This document shows positions 20,328-29,781 of a stretch of 64,000 bases of DNA, in pieces. A program made the translations under genes and the position numbers. Position 1 is the first letter of the stretch; every line of letters starts with the position of its first letter. The notes beneath the pieces are model-generated. The model was not told the DNA's origin. It did no database searches and saw only the letters and a list, made by a program, of their open reading frames with translations. This stretch comes from Candidozyma auris (lineage: Eukaryota > Ascomycota > Pichiomycetes > Serinales > Metschnikowiaceae): contig NC_072817.1 in assembly GCF_003013715.1 (NCBI RefSeq), positions 930,001 to 994,000 of the forward strand, in the 5' to 3' direction.

Positions 20328-22082
20328 ATGGTCGTTTTAGCTGCGTGTATATGTACTCATGGCGGCAAAGCGCTCCTTGCCAGGCTGTTCAGACAAGTTG
20401 ATAAGGACAGAATCACAGCGCTCTTGGCCAATTTTCCCGGTCTCCTTTCAAAAGCTGGATCCCAATCGACCACCGTGGAAGATGAATCAGTAAGATACGT
20501 GTACCAACCATTGGAGGAATTTTACGTGGTTGTTTTGACGAACAAGCAGCTGAATATTCTTCAGGACATTGATACGTTGCACCTTTTCGTATCTGTTGTC
20601 TCCAATATTGTGAGAAGCATGGACGAAAGAGAGGTACTTGACAACGCCTTCGAGATCTTGTCTGCTTTTGATGAAATCGCTACTATGGGATACAAGGAGA
20701 AACTCACTTTGTCACAAGTGCAAACGTACTTAGAGATGGACTCGCATGAGGAGAAAATTCAAGAAATCATTGAGAGAAACAAGGAATTGGAGGCTATTGA
20801 AGAGCGCAGAAGACGTGCAAAGGAAATTCAGAGAAAGGAATTGGCTCGTAAAAATATGGAGCAGCAGCTGGCCATGTTCAACGCAGGTGCACAGTCTGCC
20901 TCCTCTGCCAGCAATATCACTTATGGCTACCCAACGAACACCACTCCTTCGTACGATACGACGGCACAGGTGGAGAGTGATGCTCCTGCTCCTTCAGGTG
21001 ACTTGTTGCTGAAAAGATTGGCTGCTCCTGCCGGTGCAGGGTTGCAATTGGGCAAGAAGGCTGGCAAGGTGGCTCAGCACGACCCTCAATCGCAGCCATT
21101 GCTCACAACTAACACGCCCTTTGCTGGCGGAGCTTTGGTATCTGATCTCGTCAAGCCTGCGGCGGGTAAACAGCCAGCTCCGGCTGCCCCCTCAATTGCG
21201 ATTCCTTCCCAAGCATCTGTCTCTGCTTCACCAGCAGTTCGTTCAGAGCTTGCTTCCGCCACTGCCTCTCCAGCTCCTCAAGGTGGTTCCAAACCTTTCA
21301 ATAACGGTATTCTTATTACCATCAATGAGAAGATCACTGCAGACATCTCACGCGAAGGTTCTGTGGTGACCTCAGAAGTGAAAGGTGACTTGCAATTGCG
21401 TATCAATGACCCACAGCTCGCCAAGGCCAAGATCTTGTTAAAGACGGGCTCAAGCCTGGCATTCCAATACAAGACACATCCGAACATAGACAGAGCTTTG
21501 TTTAACAGCCAGAGCATCATTGGCCTTAAGGACAAGGCAAAAGCGTTCCCTAGCAACGATCAAAATGTCGGTGTTTTGCGTTGGAGAGCTTCAAGTACAG
21601 AGGGTAGCGATTTAGTGCCACTCTTAGTGACTGCATGGGTTGGTGTCAATGAAGGAGTTGCCGATGTGACGCTAGAGTATGAAGTTCCTCAAAACTATAT
21701 TGACTCTCATCCATCACAGGAGAGTATTGACAACGTGCAGTTTCTAGTGCCTATAGCGCTGGATGAAGTCCAACTAAAAGATGAGACTGGTGCTCAAGTC
21801 AGTTACGATGTTACAGACTCAGGTGTGTTGTTCACGTTGTCGCTGATTCCGCTTGCTGACCCACTGGGTACTTTTGAGTTCTCCATTCCTGCGATGGACG
21901 AGGACTCCTTGTTCCCCGTGAGAGTCTCACTTGAGATACATAGAACCGAGGATGTCACTGAATCAGACGTTGCCTTCGGAAAAGTGCAGGTGTTGGATGT
22001 CACCACCGCGGACGAAGATGAGGCATCGTTGCCTTTCACATTGCATCAAAATGTTGTCACAGAGCTGTTTACAGTGCAGTAA
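20328..22082 (+). CDS. RET2: Coatomer delta subunit (Ret2)
   Basis: A 584-residue protein that begins MVVLAACICTHGGKALLARLF, nearly the canonical delta-COP start. The N-terminal ~140 residues are the longin-like small-adaptin domain. A charged helical stretch (about 140-185, rich in EERRRRAKEIQRKE) is followed by an Ala/Pro/Ser-rich linker, and the C-terminal part from about 325 is the mu-homology domain (ILITINEKITADISREG...GDLQLRI). Delta-COP is part of the F-subcomplex of COPI and acts in Golgi-to-ER retrograde transport. Length is close to the yeast protein (546). No intron. Convergent with PDE1, 129 bp apart. Confidence 0.97.
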   Translation: MVVLAACICTHGGKALLARLFRQVDKDRITALLANFPGLLSKAGSQSTTVEDESVRYVYQPLEEFYVVVLTNKQLNILQDIDTLHLFVSVVSNIVRSMDEREVLDNAFEILSAFDEIATMGYKEKLTLSQVQTYLEMDSHEEKIQEIIERNKELEAIEERRRRAKEIQRKELARKNMEQQLAMFNAGAQSASSASNITYGYPTNTTPSYDTTAQVESDAPAPSGDLLLKRLAAPAGAGLQLGKKAGKVAQHDPQSQPLLTTNTPFAGGALVSDLVKPAAGKQPAPAAPSIAIPSQASVSASPAVRSELASATASPAPQGGSKPFNNGILITINEKITADISREGSVVTSEVKGDLQLRINDPQLAKAKILLKTGSSLAFQYKTHPNIDRALFNSQSIIGLKDKAKAFPSNDQNVGVLRWRASSTEGSDLVPLLVTAWVGVNEGVADVTLEYEVPQNYIDSHPSQESIDNVQFLVPIALDEVQLKDETGAQVSYDVTDSGVLFTLSLIPLADPLGTFEFSIPAMDEDSLFPVRVSLEIHRTEDVTESDVAFGKVQVLDVTTADEDEASLPFTLHQNVVTELFTVQ

Positions 22083-22211
22083 TGTGCTGCCGATGAGGTA
22101 GAGAAACTAAAAGAAACAAAATAAAACGTTCAATAATGGAGATGCGAATTGTATTAGATGGACATGAAGGAGAGGTGCCCTAATCTCAGAAATAAAAAAT
22201 AGTGCATAGAT

Positions 22212-23267
22212 TCATATGGTGAAGGAGATTCCGCTAAGAGCCATGGAAAAGCTGACTTGTAGGTTGCTTCGCGATGCCAACTCGCCAAGTTCTTTCAAGA
22301 TCTTTTGTCTCGGGTCCGGCCCGCCGGGTGTCTCTTTAACGTGAGTGACAATAACGTGAAATTCCTTCAAGGTGGGCTTCATCCTACAGTACGATCGAAG
22401 CACTTCTAGTTCGCCTATAAGGTGTTCGGGCATGAGGTGGCCGTAGAGCTCGTCACAAGACTCTTGTGAGCACATGGAGCATTCCACGACGCTAGCTTTG
22501 AGAGAGCCATCGGCCACATAGGGTGCTATCTGTTCCCAGATATGTCTATTAAGCCCTTTTCCCAGCACCACGTCCGCTTCGAAGTCGCCAAATACAAGTA
22601 ATTTGGACCTAGAGGCATTGTGTTGTATAAGGTAAGCCAGCGACATGTAAGGAACTGGGTGGCCGTCGGTATAAGTAGTGCCATGCTGAAGGTCAAACAT
22701 GGTTATTGAGTAGATCCCATTATTTGTTGTGAAGGGCATGTTTGCTTGCACGGGCGCCAACATTAGAGCACCCAACTCCACCATATTGGGCCAGATCTTC
22801 CCATTGAAGACATGGCTTTGGAGCGTTTTTGTGGTGAATAGCGATCCGTACACAGTAGCCTGAGCATCTCTAAAGTTACGTTCTGCCGAATTGAGCACCA
22901 ACGCAGCGATATGGTCTAAGTGTGGGTGAGTGATGAGAATTGTGGGGATGCAATTGAGAATCCGCTTCAGCGCCAGAAACGGGCTTCCCTGTACGTTTGC
23001 GAATGGGTTAGTGGGCTCTAGCGATAGATACTCTTGAAGGTCATTGGCATCCTCATACAACCTTAACAATCGCAGAGCACTTGAAGCGTCTGCAATGAGC
23101 TCCGCGAGCAGTAAATGGCCCGAGCCAGCGTCAACTTGGAGAAGGGGTGATTCCTGGGCACTTTTGATTTGCTCATAGTCAAAGTGGTGGGGCTTGATCA
23201 ACAAAGAACACGTGCTGGCTTCAATGGGCCCGCCGGAGGCGCCCAAGAAGGTGATATCGAAAGACAT
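22212..23267 (-). CDS. PDE1: Low-affinity cAMP phosphodiesterase, class II (Pde1)
   Basis: A 351-residue protein from the ATG at 23265-23267, chosen because MSFDITFLGASGGPIEASTC matches the start of this family. The frame runs 65 codons further upstream without family similarity. Residues ~111-118 hold THPHLDH, the HxHLDH metal-binding signature of class II phosphodiesterases (a metallo-beta-lactamase-like fold). Later DLQHGT, LLVFGDFEAD and VECSM segments are also typical. The enzyme hydrolyses cAMP to AMP and tunes the Ras-PKA pathway. Residues around GDFEADVV carry the second metal-site acid. Complete. Confidence 0.93.
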   Translation of the reverse strand: MSFDITFLGASGGPIEASTCSLLIKPHHFDYEQIKSAQESPLLQVDAGSGHLLLAELIADASSALRLLRLYEDANDLQEYLSLEPTNPFANVQGSPFLALKRILNCIPTILITHPHLDHIAALVLNSAERNFRDAQATVYGSLFTTKTLQSHVFNGKIWPNMVELGALMLAPVQANMPFTTNNGIYSITMFDLQHGTTYTDGHPVPYMSLAYLIQHNASRSKLLVFGDFEADVVLGKGLNRHIWEQIAPYVADGSLKASVVECSMCSQESCDELYGHLMPEHLIGELEVLRSYCRMKPTLKEFHVIVTHVKETPGGPDPRQKILKELGELASRSNLQVSFSMALSGISFTI

Positions 23268-24151
23268 TGGAGGTTGGAAGAAAATGGTTGAAGGTTGGAC
23301 TAAATGGGTAGTGGTGCGTGTGTGCAGGCGAACGACCTGTAAAGCAACGCCCAATGGACACCGAAAGGGTGATTTTTTGGAAAGACTCAGTGGAATTGGG
23401 AGCTGACCCCTGACTTTTGCTGGTCCCTTGATTGCTGTGAATTTCTGTGAACTTTCTAGCAAATGGCAGCTGTCAAATGCACTTTTAGCCGTTTGTGGGG
23501 TCTGCGGCGCGAGGGCCTTCTACACATGGAAGACATTGTTGGTTGCAAATCGTCTTGTGGTTGAGAGCCACGAGAATTTGAGAAAATTAGGATATTGCAA
23601 CCTGAAGTGGGTCCAAAAGGAGGGATATTATTTGAGACGACGGTGGCTTTTATGAATTACTGTCCTTGATGTTCGGATTTTCAAACCACCGAAGATCTGC
23701 ACTTATTGACAGGCTGATGCGCTACTTAGAAAAATTGGAGTCCACAGAAATCCTTGATAAGAGCAACTTCAATTTGTTGAGAAAGCAGCCCGCTGGTTTT
23801 CGGTGGCTGCTTGATATTGCGTTCATTTCACTGTATGTTGCACAAATTGAGGGGAAGTTGACACCGGGTAGGCTTGGTTACAGGGACGAGACCCAACATC
23901 TGCAAAACTCCCATGATATGGGCGACTCTGTCTGTGAAGATGCACTTCTCACACATCAACACTCGCTTGGCCAATCGAAAATTTACGTGAGTGCTTGGCC
24001 ATAATTTGCATCAACACACCTTAGTCTTTAATTTGATTTTTCTAATCCCTCGTAACAACACCCTAAGTGAACTACGTAAAATTCTCTACACTGGGCCATT
24101 ATATTGAGTTCATTTGCCATCTCGCATGCTCGACGACCGCTTCTATACCAC
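23268..24151. other. Intergenic stretch between PDE1 and PRE4
   Basis: Promoter of PDE1 plus the 3' flank of PRE4. A plus-strand ATG frame at 23669-24004 (111 codons) has mixed composition and no recognisable family; I do not call it. Confidence 0.5.
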
Positions 24152-24970
24152 CTATAGTTGCTTGCTTCCGTAGCCGATGATGTTCTTAGCAAACTGCCAG
24201 TTCTGGTTCTCCACCTTTTGGTTCTGCTCGAAGCTCACATTCACCTTCCCATCCTCGAACGTCAACACTGCCAACGTAAACTTGTCACCTGCACGGGCAT
24301 CTCTGTAGTATAGAACACGCATGGAGTTGAGGATGGCCTCGTGTGCTTCTTCTTTGGTCACCTTCTCGTAGTCCAGGTCGTAAGGCACCAATTTTCTCAA
24401 CAAGGGGATAGCCAAGTGGGAGCCAAAGCCTGTAGCAAGAGCCAGTGCCCCGTACGCCACACCCAAAAGATCCACATATCTCATGAAGGGACTTCTGTCA
24501 TCGTTGAAGCCGGCAACAATGATGGCGTTCCACAAGGGGTCCATCTTCAGCCTTCTGTTGTACAAGAGCCTCGTCAAGTACTCGTGCACGTGGGGAGCAC
24601 GCAAGTTGTGGCCCCCATCGCTATCGTAGACTTCTTCTTCTGTTTCCAATTGGTGCAAAAGACGCTCAATGTGTTGCAAGTCAGATATGTCTCCTGAAAT
24701 GCCCACAATCGTTTCGTCCCCGACTCTAATCAATCTCTCGATATTGCTGAATCTGAGAAGTGACCCATACGAGCCCATATTGTCTGCGGCAATGGCCACT
24801 CCGTTCTTGAATTTGAGTCCCAATACGGAGGTTCCAGTGATTATAGGCTGCTGGGTGTGTTTGGTCGGAATTTCCAGCGTTTCTTTGAATCCAGCATCAG
24901 CAATGGCACGGTTGTAAGCACCGTAAACGTCATCACGGGGTCTTCCCCAGGCAAACGGGTCGTGGTTCAT
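24152..24970 (-). CDS. PRE4: 20S proteasome subunit beta-7 (Pre4)
   Basis: A 272-residue protein. MNHDPFAWGRP is the conserved beta-7 start. It continues QQPIITGTSVLGLKFKNGVAIAADN, where the threonine of TGTSV is the position processed in this subunit. GISGDISDLQHIERLL, LWNAIIVAGF and the C-terminal RVLYYRDARAGDKFTLAV are all characteristic. Beta-7 is catalytically inactive but its C-terminal tail locks the two half-proteasomes together and supports the beta-1 (caspase-like) site. The length is near the yeast 266. A likely branch-site/acceptor pair just upstream (24987-24999, minus strand) suggests a 5' UTR intron. Confidence 0.96.
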   Translation of the reverse strand: MNHDPFAWGRPRDDVYGAYNRAIADAGFKETLEIPTKHTQQPIITGTSVLGLKFKNGVAIAADNMGSYGSLLRFSNIERLIRVGDETIVGISGDISDLQHIERLLHQLETEEEVYDSDGGHNLRAPHVHEYLTRLLYNRRLKMDPLWNAIIVAGFNDDRSPFMRYVDLLGVAYGALALATGFGSHLAIPLLRKLVPYDLDYEKVTKEEAHEAILNSMRVLYYRDARAGDKFTLAVLTFEDGKVNVSFEQNQKVENQNWQFAKNIIGYGSKQL

Positions 24971-25770
24971 TTCGCTGCTGTGAAGACTGAGTTAGTTGGT
25001 TTCTATAGTAAAGAGGTGGCGACGCAGTAAGTTAACCTGAGCACCTTCGCACCAGTGCCTCCTGGACCTGAAAGTGGGCCTTACTTCTTATAAGAAGAGT
25101 TTTTCGAAAGATGTGAAGATTATCTTGAAATTGTGATTTGCATAATTGTAAGTTATTTGAATTGCCCTTGATGGTTAAACTTTGAGTGTCGAGGCTCTTA
25201 CAGAGGTCCGCTAGAGGGGCCGTTGGAAGAATGGTTGCGAAAAAGGAAGCAGATCCTGACAAAAGCGACTAAAGTTAAGGTAATGAGAATTTGCTGTTTA
25301 ATGCTGTGCTTTTGATCCATGGCTGGGTGACGTGAAGAATGTTTGGTTTGGCATCTGGGATTACAAGTAAAGTTAGGGAAGCTTAACCAGAACATTACCA
25401 GTAAAGGGCCCCCTCCTCCAACCTAATCCCTTTTGATACAAGAGCAAGTTTCGTTTCTTCTTCAGCTTGAATCGGAATTATTGACCAAATTCTTGCGGAT
25501 ACCCTTGTCAATTGTATAAATCTACGGAGGTGTTGTGGGGATCTCCGCTCGGCTGGAATGCTAATTCCCCAAGTCAAATTCAACCAAATATTCTCTCATT
25601 GCATCTTAATCAGGTATCATATCCACACGTAGTATCACTTCCCTCGCAAGCTGCTTTCCACTCTCGCAGCCAATTTCCTTCTGTCTCTTTCCTTAAATTC
25701 TGCCTACGGCACCTACACTTCATCTTCATCTAGTATCTCATTGTATGCTTCGTTCTTCTAATGACAATGC
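24971..25770. other. Intergenic stretch upstream of PRE4
   Basis: Carries the presumed PRE4 leader and promoter and the 3' flank of KGD4. On the minus strand, CCAACTAACTCAG ending at 24987 looks exactly like the branch-site/acceptor units of the coding introns in this window. The donor could be GTTAAC at about 25036 (50-nt intron) or GTAAGG at about 25084. Nothing else is recognised. Confidence 0.45.
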
Positions 25771-26111
25771 TTAGTACACGAGCTCAGCTCCGCCAGAGTC
25801 AATCTGCTCAACCTCAGTGGCACTAGGGGCCCTATACCTGAATCTCTTTGACAACTCGTTTCTCAAGAGCACTTCACCATCCTTGAGCTCGATAGGCTTG
25901 AGTGGAGCTGAAGCTGTTGAGGCAACAGCCTGGGGCAATCTCCCGTTTGGTGCACATGGATGTGGTTGGGGTTTGCTCGAGGGAGCAGCTGATTGGTTAG
26001 TGAATGAAAAAGAACGTAATTCAAGGAAAAAAAGCACGTACAATGTGGATGTGGGCCGCCAACAAACTTTATGAGAGGCACGTGTTTCAATAATGCCACT
26101 GACTGTCTCAT
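25771..26111 (-). CDS. KGD4: Kgd4/Ymr31, small subunit of the 2-oxoglutarate dehydrogenase complex (spliced)
   Basis: Two exons on the minus strand: 26111-26042 (70 nt) and 25988-25771. The phase closes exactly (one base of a codon plus two). The predicted protein has 95 residues. Exon 1 encodes MRQSVALLKHVPLIKFVGG, matching the IKFVG segment near the Kgd4 N-terminus. Exon 2 encodes HPCAPNGRLP, then near the end FRYRAPSATEVEQIDSGGA, which matches the FRY...E...INSGGA terminus of the family. Kgd4 (formerly Ymr31/MRPS36) tethers the E3 component to the 2-oxoglutarate dehydrogenase core in the mitochondrial matrix. Neither exon alone gives a sensible protein, and the exon-2 frame read without splicing starts in intron sequence. 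Its own acceptor and branch site make the model firm. Confidence 0.9.
25989..26041 (-). other. Intron of KGD4 (53 nt)
   Basis: Donor GTACGT at 26041-26036, branch site CACTAAC, acceptor CAG at 25991-25989. Only 7 nt separate the branch motif from the end of the intron. Removal joins two frames with matching phase. Confidence 0.88.
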
Positions 26112-26628
26112 GTTAGGGAAGTAAACTTGGGTGATGTGGGTGGTTGAAACTAGTGCATTGAAGACGGTTAGTCCCGGAGGATGATGGGAATGGCTTGTGT
26201 GCAGGCCACACTGGCTGACTCGGAGCACCACCACAAAGCAAGCAACTAGAAAGACGCTTGCAAGTGGTAAATCGCACATATTTATGGAGCAACAGGATCC
26301 TGTGTCCCTCCTTCTCATTTCTTGATGACTACAATAGCAGAATTTGTCTTGTTGTAGAGGTAGCCTTGGTCGCAGGATCGGTAAGAAGAAGAATTAGCTC
26401 CGAACTGGCGAATTGCTTCGATTTCTTCTCCGAAGCAGAAGGTTCTTGTTCTGAGAGACACGATTGTTGAGTAAATTCTCTTTCTTTTCTCCTCTCGGTG
26501 TATTCTGGTTTTTTGTGGATGGATGTAAATTCTGGCTATTTGGGTACTTTTCGCAGCCATTTCACAAACCAAGAGTACTCCTCCATTTCTATATCCCATA
26601 TCACGTTGATAGCAAGAATACTCTAAAT
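26112..26628. other. Divergent promoter region, KGD4 / F-box-like gene
   Basis: Separates two divergent genes. Open frames running into it from both sides lack start codons or family similarity. No further feature is seen. Confidence 0.5.
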
Positions 26629-27597
26629 ATGCAATTTACCGACCTCCCCGGCTGTCTTCTTGACCGAATTGGCTTTTTCATTCTCCTGGATGAAGGTATG
26701 CGTGGCATATTGAACCTCTCCAGAACTTGCGCCGAGTTACACGAGCACTTCACCGGATTTCTCTTGACGGTTGTGCCCTTGACCGTGTCAAAGAAACGTA
26801 AAAAGAAGACAATATCATACAAGAGACTTTCCGTTTTATCTAAAACACATTCTGTTTTTATCAGAGACCTCAGGCTCTACGACTTCAAATACGAAGTGCC
26901 CTTGCCTACCTTCGAGTTTCTCGCTTCCTTGACCGTCGAAGCAGCCAGCTTCTCTTATCTTTTAGAGCTTCATGAGCTACCCAAGCTCACAACTTTGACA
27001 TTAATCTACAGCCACCGTTTGGTTCGTAAAAGGCCACTTTCCAAGTTGGAGGGAGATCTCACCAGGCATTTCGAGGAGCACCAATTCCCGGCCCTACAGA
27101 TTCTTAGAGTTTTTTCAAGAAAACAGATCATCAATAATCGGTTCAAAATATTCTTTTCGAGAAACTCGATCACCCCCCAGCGCTTGGAGGAATACGACAG
27201 GTATTTTTCCAGCAAGAAAGCTCAAAAAAATTTCTCCATTGAGAAAGACAAACACAGTCTCCTTGGGCGTATCCTTTTTAAGATCATAGAAAAAACAAGA
27301 AAATCACTAAAAATGATCGAAGTGTCAAACCTTGACTTTTCGTTTATCATGGCTGCAAACAGGAAAATCAAGTTCCCACAGCAATGCTACATCCTTCTCA
27401 ATAACGCATCAATCGTACACGCTTACTCGTGGCTCAGAAGAATTGACACAAGAAAAAGAGTCACCGTGATGCTTGAAGACGAAATCGCCTTGGTGGTCCA
27501 TATCTACGTAAAACATAGAGGGGAGGAAACAATACGCCACCTGTTGAAGAACCAAACCCTAGTTCGTGATTTTTACAGATTGATGGGAATATCTTAA
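26629..27597 (+). CDS. F-box-like protein, function unknown
   Basis: A 322-residue protein from the ATG at 26629. The frame is open for 55 codons upstream, but that part is an unrelated hydrophobic translation. The N-terminus MQFTDLPGCLLDRIGFFIL followed by ILNLSRTCAELHEHFTG resembles a degenerate F-box (L-P...L..I...L........L..TC..). A KKRKKK basic patch follows at about 48, then irregular hydrophobic repeats reminiscent of the leucine-rich part of yeast F-box proteins. If the F-box is functional the protein would be an SCF substrate adaptor. I recognise no specific orthologue. Codon usage looks like its neighbours. The family guess is from pattern only. Confidence 0.72.
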   Translation: MQFTDLPGCLLDRIGFFILLDEGMRGILNLSRTCAELHEHFTGFLLTVVPLTVSKKRKKKTISYKRLSVLSKTHSVFIRDLRLYDFKYEVPLPTFEFLASLTVEAASFSYLLELHELPKLTTLTLIYSHRLVRKRPLSKLEGDLTRHFEEHQFPALQILRVFSRKQIINNRFKIFFSRNSITPQRLEEYDRYFSSKKAQKNFSIEKDKHSLLGRILFKIIEKTRKSLKMIEVSNLDFSFIMAANRKIKFPQQCYILLNNASIVHAYSWLRRIDTRKRVTVMLEDEIALVVHIYVKHRGEETIRHLLKNQTLVRDFYRLMGIS

Positions 27598-27756
27598 ATG
27601 AACAAGGAAGCAATAAAGCAGGCTAATTTTTGAGGATCCAGCGTTTATTAAATTTTGTATCTTGTAGAAGCCTGCCAAAGAGAGGAACCTGGTAGTGTGC
27701 GAGGAATGAGCGCAAAAATCTACCTTCATCCGTAACCACTATCACCACCACCACTG

Positions 27757-28707
27757 ATGTCTGACAAACTCCAAAGAACAATCGCAAGGTTTCAGCAAAG
27801 AATCGACAACAAAGATTTTTACGAGGCCCACCAAACCCTCAGAACTATCACAAATAGGTACGTGAAAACCAAACAGTATAAGGATGCCATTGATTTATTG
27901 TACCAAGGGCTGACGATATTGGCAAAGAACAATGAATATGCCTCTGCCGGTGATCTTATATTGTACTTGGTTTCCGTGTATGAGGAGAGTGACACTCCAT
28001 GCTCCAAGGAGTCAAAGGCGAAGATCATTGAATTGGTTTCGTTACTTCCAGACACAGACCCTAGTTTGGGGGACTTGTCGAAGCGGGCTCTACAGTGGTC
28101 AATTGACCACGACGAAAACAAGGGAATATTTGGTGACCCAAGCTTGCATCATGTGTTTGGGGTGAAGTTGCTCAATGCTGCTGCCGCTCAGCCATCAGAG
28201 GAGGAGAAGCATAAGTTCTTCTCTGTGGCCGAGTTGCATCTTATTTTGGGAACCTACGAGTCGTTGCCAGTGTACCTTGACTTTTTATTTAAGTGGCACG
28301 AGAGCGAAGGCGGTGATGCTGGCTTATTCCTTGCTAGAGCGGTTATAAACTACGCGTACTTGAAGAACGTCCACTTCGTGCACAACGCCGTGAACCTCTT
28401 CTTGTCCAAGTACATTGCTGAGGAGAAGGAACCCTATGAGGTTTGCGAAGAAGAAGGCCAGAAGCTTTACTTTTTTGAAAAGTCTTCCCTCTTGAACTTT
28501 TTGCAGTTGTTGGCCATCACTCTCGACAAGACGCAGGCTGGCGACAAGTTCATGAAGTTATACACTCATTACAAGCCCTTGCTCAGCCAGCAATGCCTCA
28601 CGAACTCCATGGATTACATTGGTCGTCTCTTCTTTAACTTGAACTTGGGCAACACCTCCGGCGGGGGTAACATGTTGGCGAACATGATGGGCAGTCTATT
28701 TAAGTAG
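27757..28707 (+). CDS. GET4: Get4, tail-anchored protein insertion factor
   Basis: A 316-residue all-helical protein, close in length to yeast Get4 (312). It has the N-terminal helical-repeat motif ARFQQRIDNKDFYEAHQTLRT, YASAGDLILYLVSVYEE, a central VFGVKLL/AELHLILGTYESLP region and the C-terminal LLNFLQLLAITL and DYIGRLFFNL segments, all typical. Get4 forms a complex with Get5 that bridges Sgt2 and Get3, handing tail-anchored proteins to the GET pathway. Start: first ATG, in agreement with the family. Convergent with DDP1, 60 bp apart. Confidence 0.96.
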   Translation: MSDKLQRTIARFQQRIDNKDFYEAHQTLRTITNRYVKTKQYKDAIDLLYQGLTILAKNNEYASAGDLILYLVSVYEESDTPCSKESKAKIIELVSLLPDTDPSLGDLSKRALQWSIDHDENKGIFGDPSLHHVFGVKLLNAAAAQPSEEEKHKFFSVAELHLILGTYESLPVYLDFLFKWHESEGGDAGLFLARAVINYAYLKNVHFVHNAVNLFLSKYIAEEKEPYEVCEEEGQKLYFFEKSSLLNFLQLLAITLDKTQAGDKFMKLYTHYKPLLSQQCLTNSMDYIGRLFFNLNLGNTSGGGNMLANMMGSLFK

Positions 28708-28767
28708 ACACTTGACCCACACCAAAGATCAATTGACAATCACGCAATATAAGAACTTATGTCCATA

Positions 28768-29325
28768 TTAAAACTCGGCGCTGTCTTTGATTATGCTCGA
28801 AGCGTCTAGGGCACTCACCAACTCGGCTCTTTTCCCTTTCAAAAGCTCGTGCTTGGCCTCACTGTACGTGCACCATCTTCGTTCTCTCTTATGAGCCTCC
28901 GGCCACTCTTTACTGAGCAGTTCCACCAGCATTTCGTAAAAATGAAACTCCAGCTTGGGAATCACCTTGTGTGGATCGAAGTCCTCGCCAGGTTTCAACA
29001 CCGGTGCTTTGGACCCTCTGATATCATACACCACGGGCAACTTTTTGACAATTCTTCCTTCACAACCGGCCTCCTCCCAAGTCTCACGAACGGCGCTCAA
29101 TACAAAATCGTCGCCTTCGTCGAGCTCAATTCCACCTTTAGGAAAAACCCACTGGCCCTTGTGTGCTGAAGACAGAATCATGATTACTTTTTGTTTCGAT
29201 TGTTCGAGACAAATGCATCCTGCTACCATTCGAGCGCCATTTTCTGGATTGTAGCGTTGGTTTTCTCTGCCAACACGAGACTCAGCGGCTCTCACGGGCA
29301 AATTCGGATTTGGGGAATGGGCCAT
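28768..29325 (-). CDS. DDP1: Nudix hydrolase Ddp1-like (diphosphoinositol/diadenosine polyphosphate hydrolase)
   Basis: A 185-residue protein from the ATG at 29323-29325, close to the yeast 188. The frame extends 49 codons upstream from further in-frame Met codons, but that extension is hydrophobic and not part of the family. The Nudix box lies at about 64-86 and contains PKGGIELDE and RETWEEAGC, with catalytic Glu residues present. ARMVAGCI upstream and the W-containing ERRWCTYSEA segment downstream match Ddp1. The enzyme cleaves diphosphoinositol polyphosphates, diadenosine polyphosphates and polyphosphate. The start is inferred from family length. Confidence 0.92.
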   Translation of the reverse strand: MAHSPNPNLPVRAAESRVGRENQRYNPENGARMVAGCICLEQSKQKVIMILSSAHKGQWVFPKGGIELDEGDDFVLSAVRETWEEAGCEGRIVKKLPVVYDIRGSKAPVLKPGEDFDPHKVIPKLEFHFYEMLVELLSKEWPEAHKRERRWCTYSEAKHELLKGKRAELVSALDASSIIKDSAEF

Positions 29326-29781
29326 CGGGTTGTTGAAATGAAAACCTCGTGCACCAATAAACCACCAAAATATGGGGAAAGTCACGTGCAAGATTTCCCA
29401 CATGCCCAAAATATTCGTATCGTTGATAGGTAGACGCTTGTTTATGTCGTGAGGCATCTTTCTAAGCATCAATTAGACTATGGTTGATCAATCTAGAAGA
29501 AGGTCAGGATGCAACCTATTTATGAGAGTGTCTGCTGTATTCGCAGCTACCACGAGCAAGACCACTTTGAAACAGCCCCTCCATAGTCAAATGCCGCTAT
29601 TACTGTTATAACTGAGCTCGAGAATCAGATTTAGAAGTCATCTATTCGACTTGGGCATGAGATCGTTCTTCAAGGCCGTTGTTTATTGGGCTGTGGTATT
29701 TTAAGTCTGGTCTGCACAGTGATCTCAGCTCGACCTGGCAAAGACAAACTTTCAGCAGATTTCCAATATCCACCAAAAGCC
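29326..29781. other. Divergent promoter, DDP1 / SSP120
   Basis: About 0.45 kb between divergent starts. No additional gene; the open frames reading through it are extensions of the two neighbours. Confidence 0.5.

Noticed and set aside
23669..24004. 111-codon plus frame between PDE1 and PRE4
   Set aside because: It has an ATG but no recognisable domain, and it lies in the promoter of PDE1. It could be real, but the evidence is insufficient.
25010..25025. GGTGGCGAC near PRE4 as a proteasome-associated control element
   Set aside because: Two mismatches to GGTGGCAAA, no second copy, and no comparable site before PRE6.
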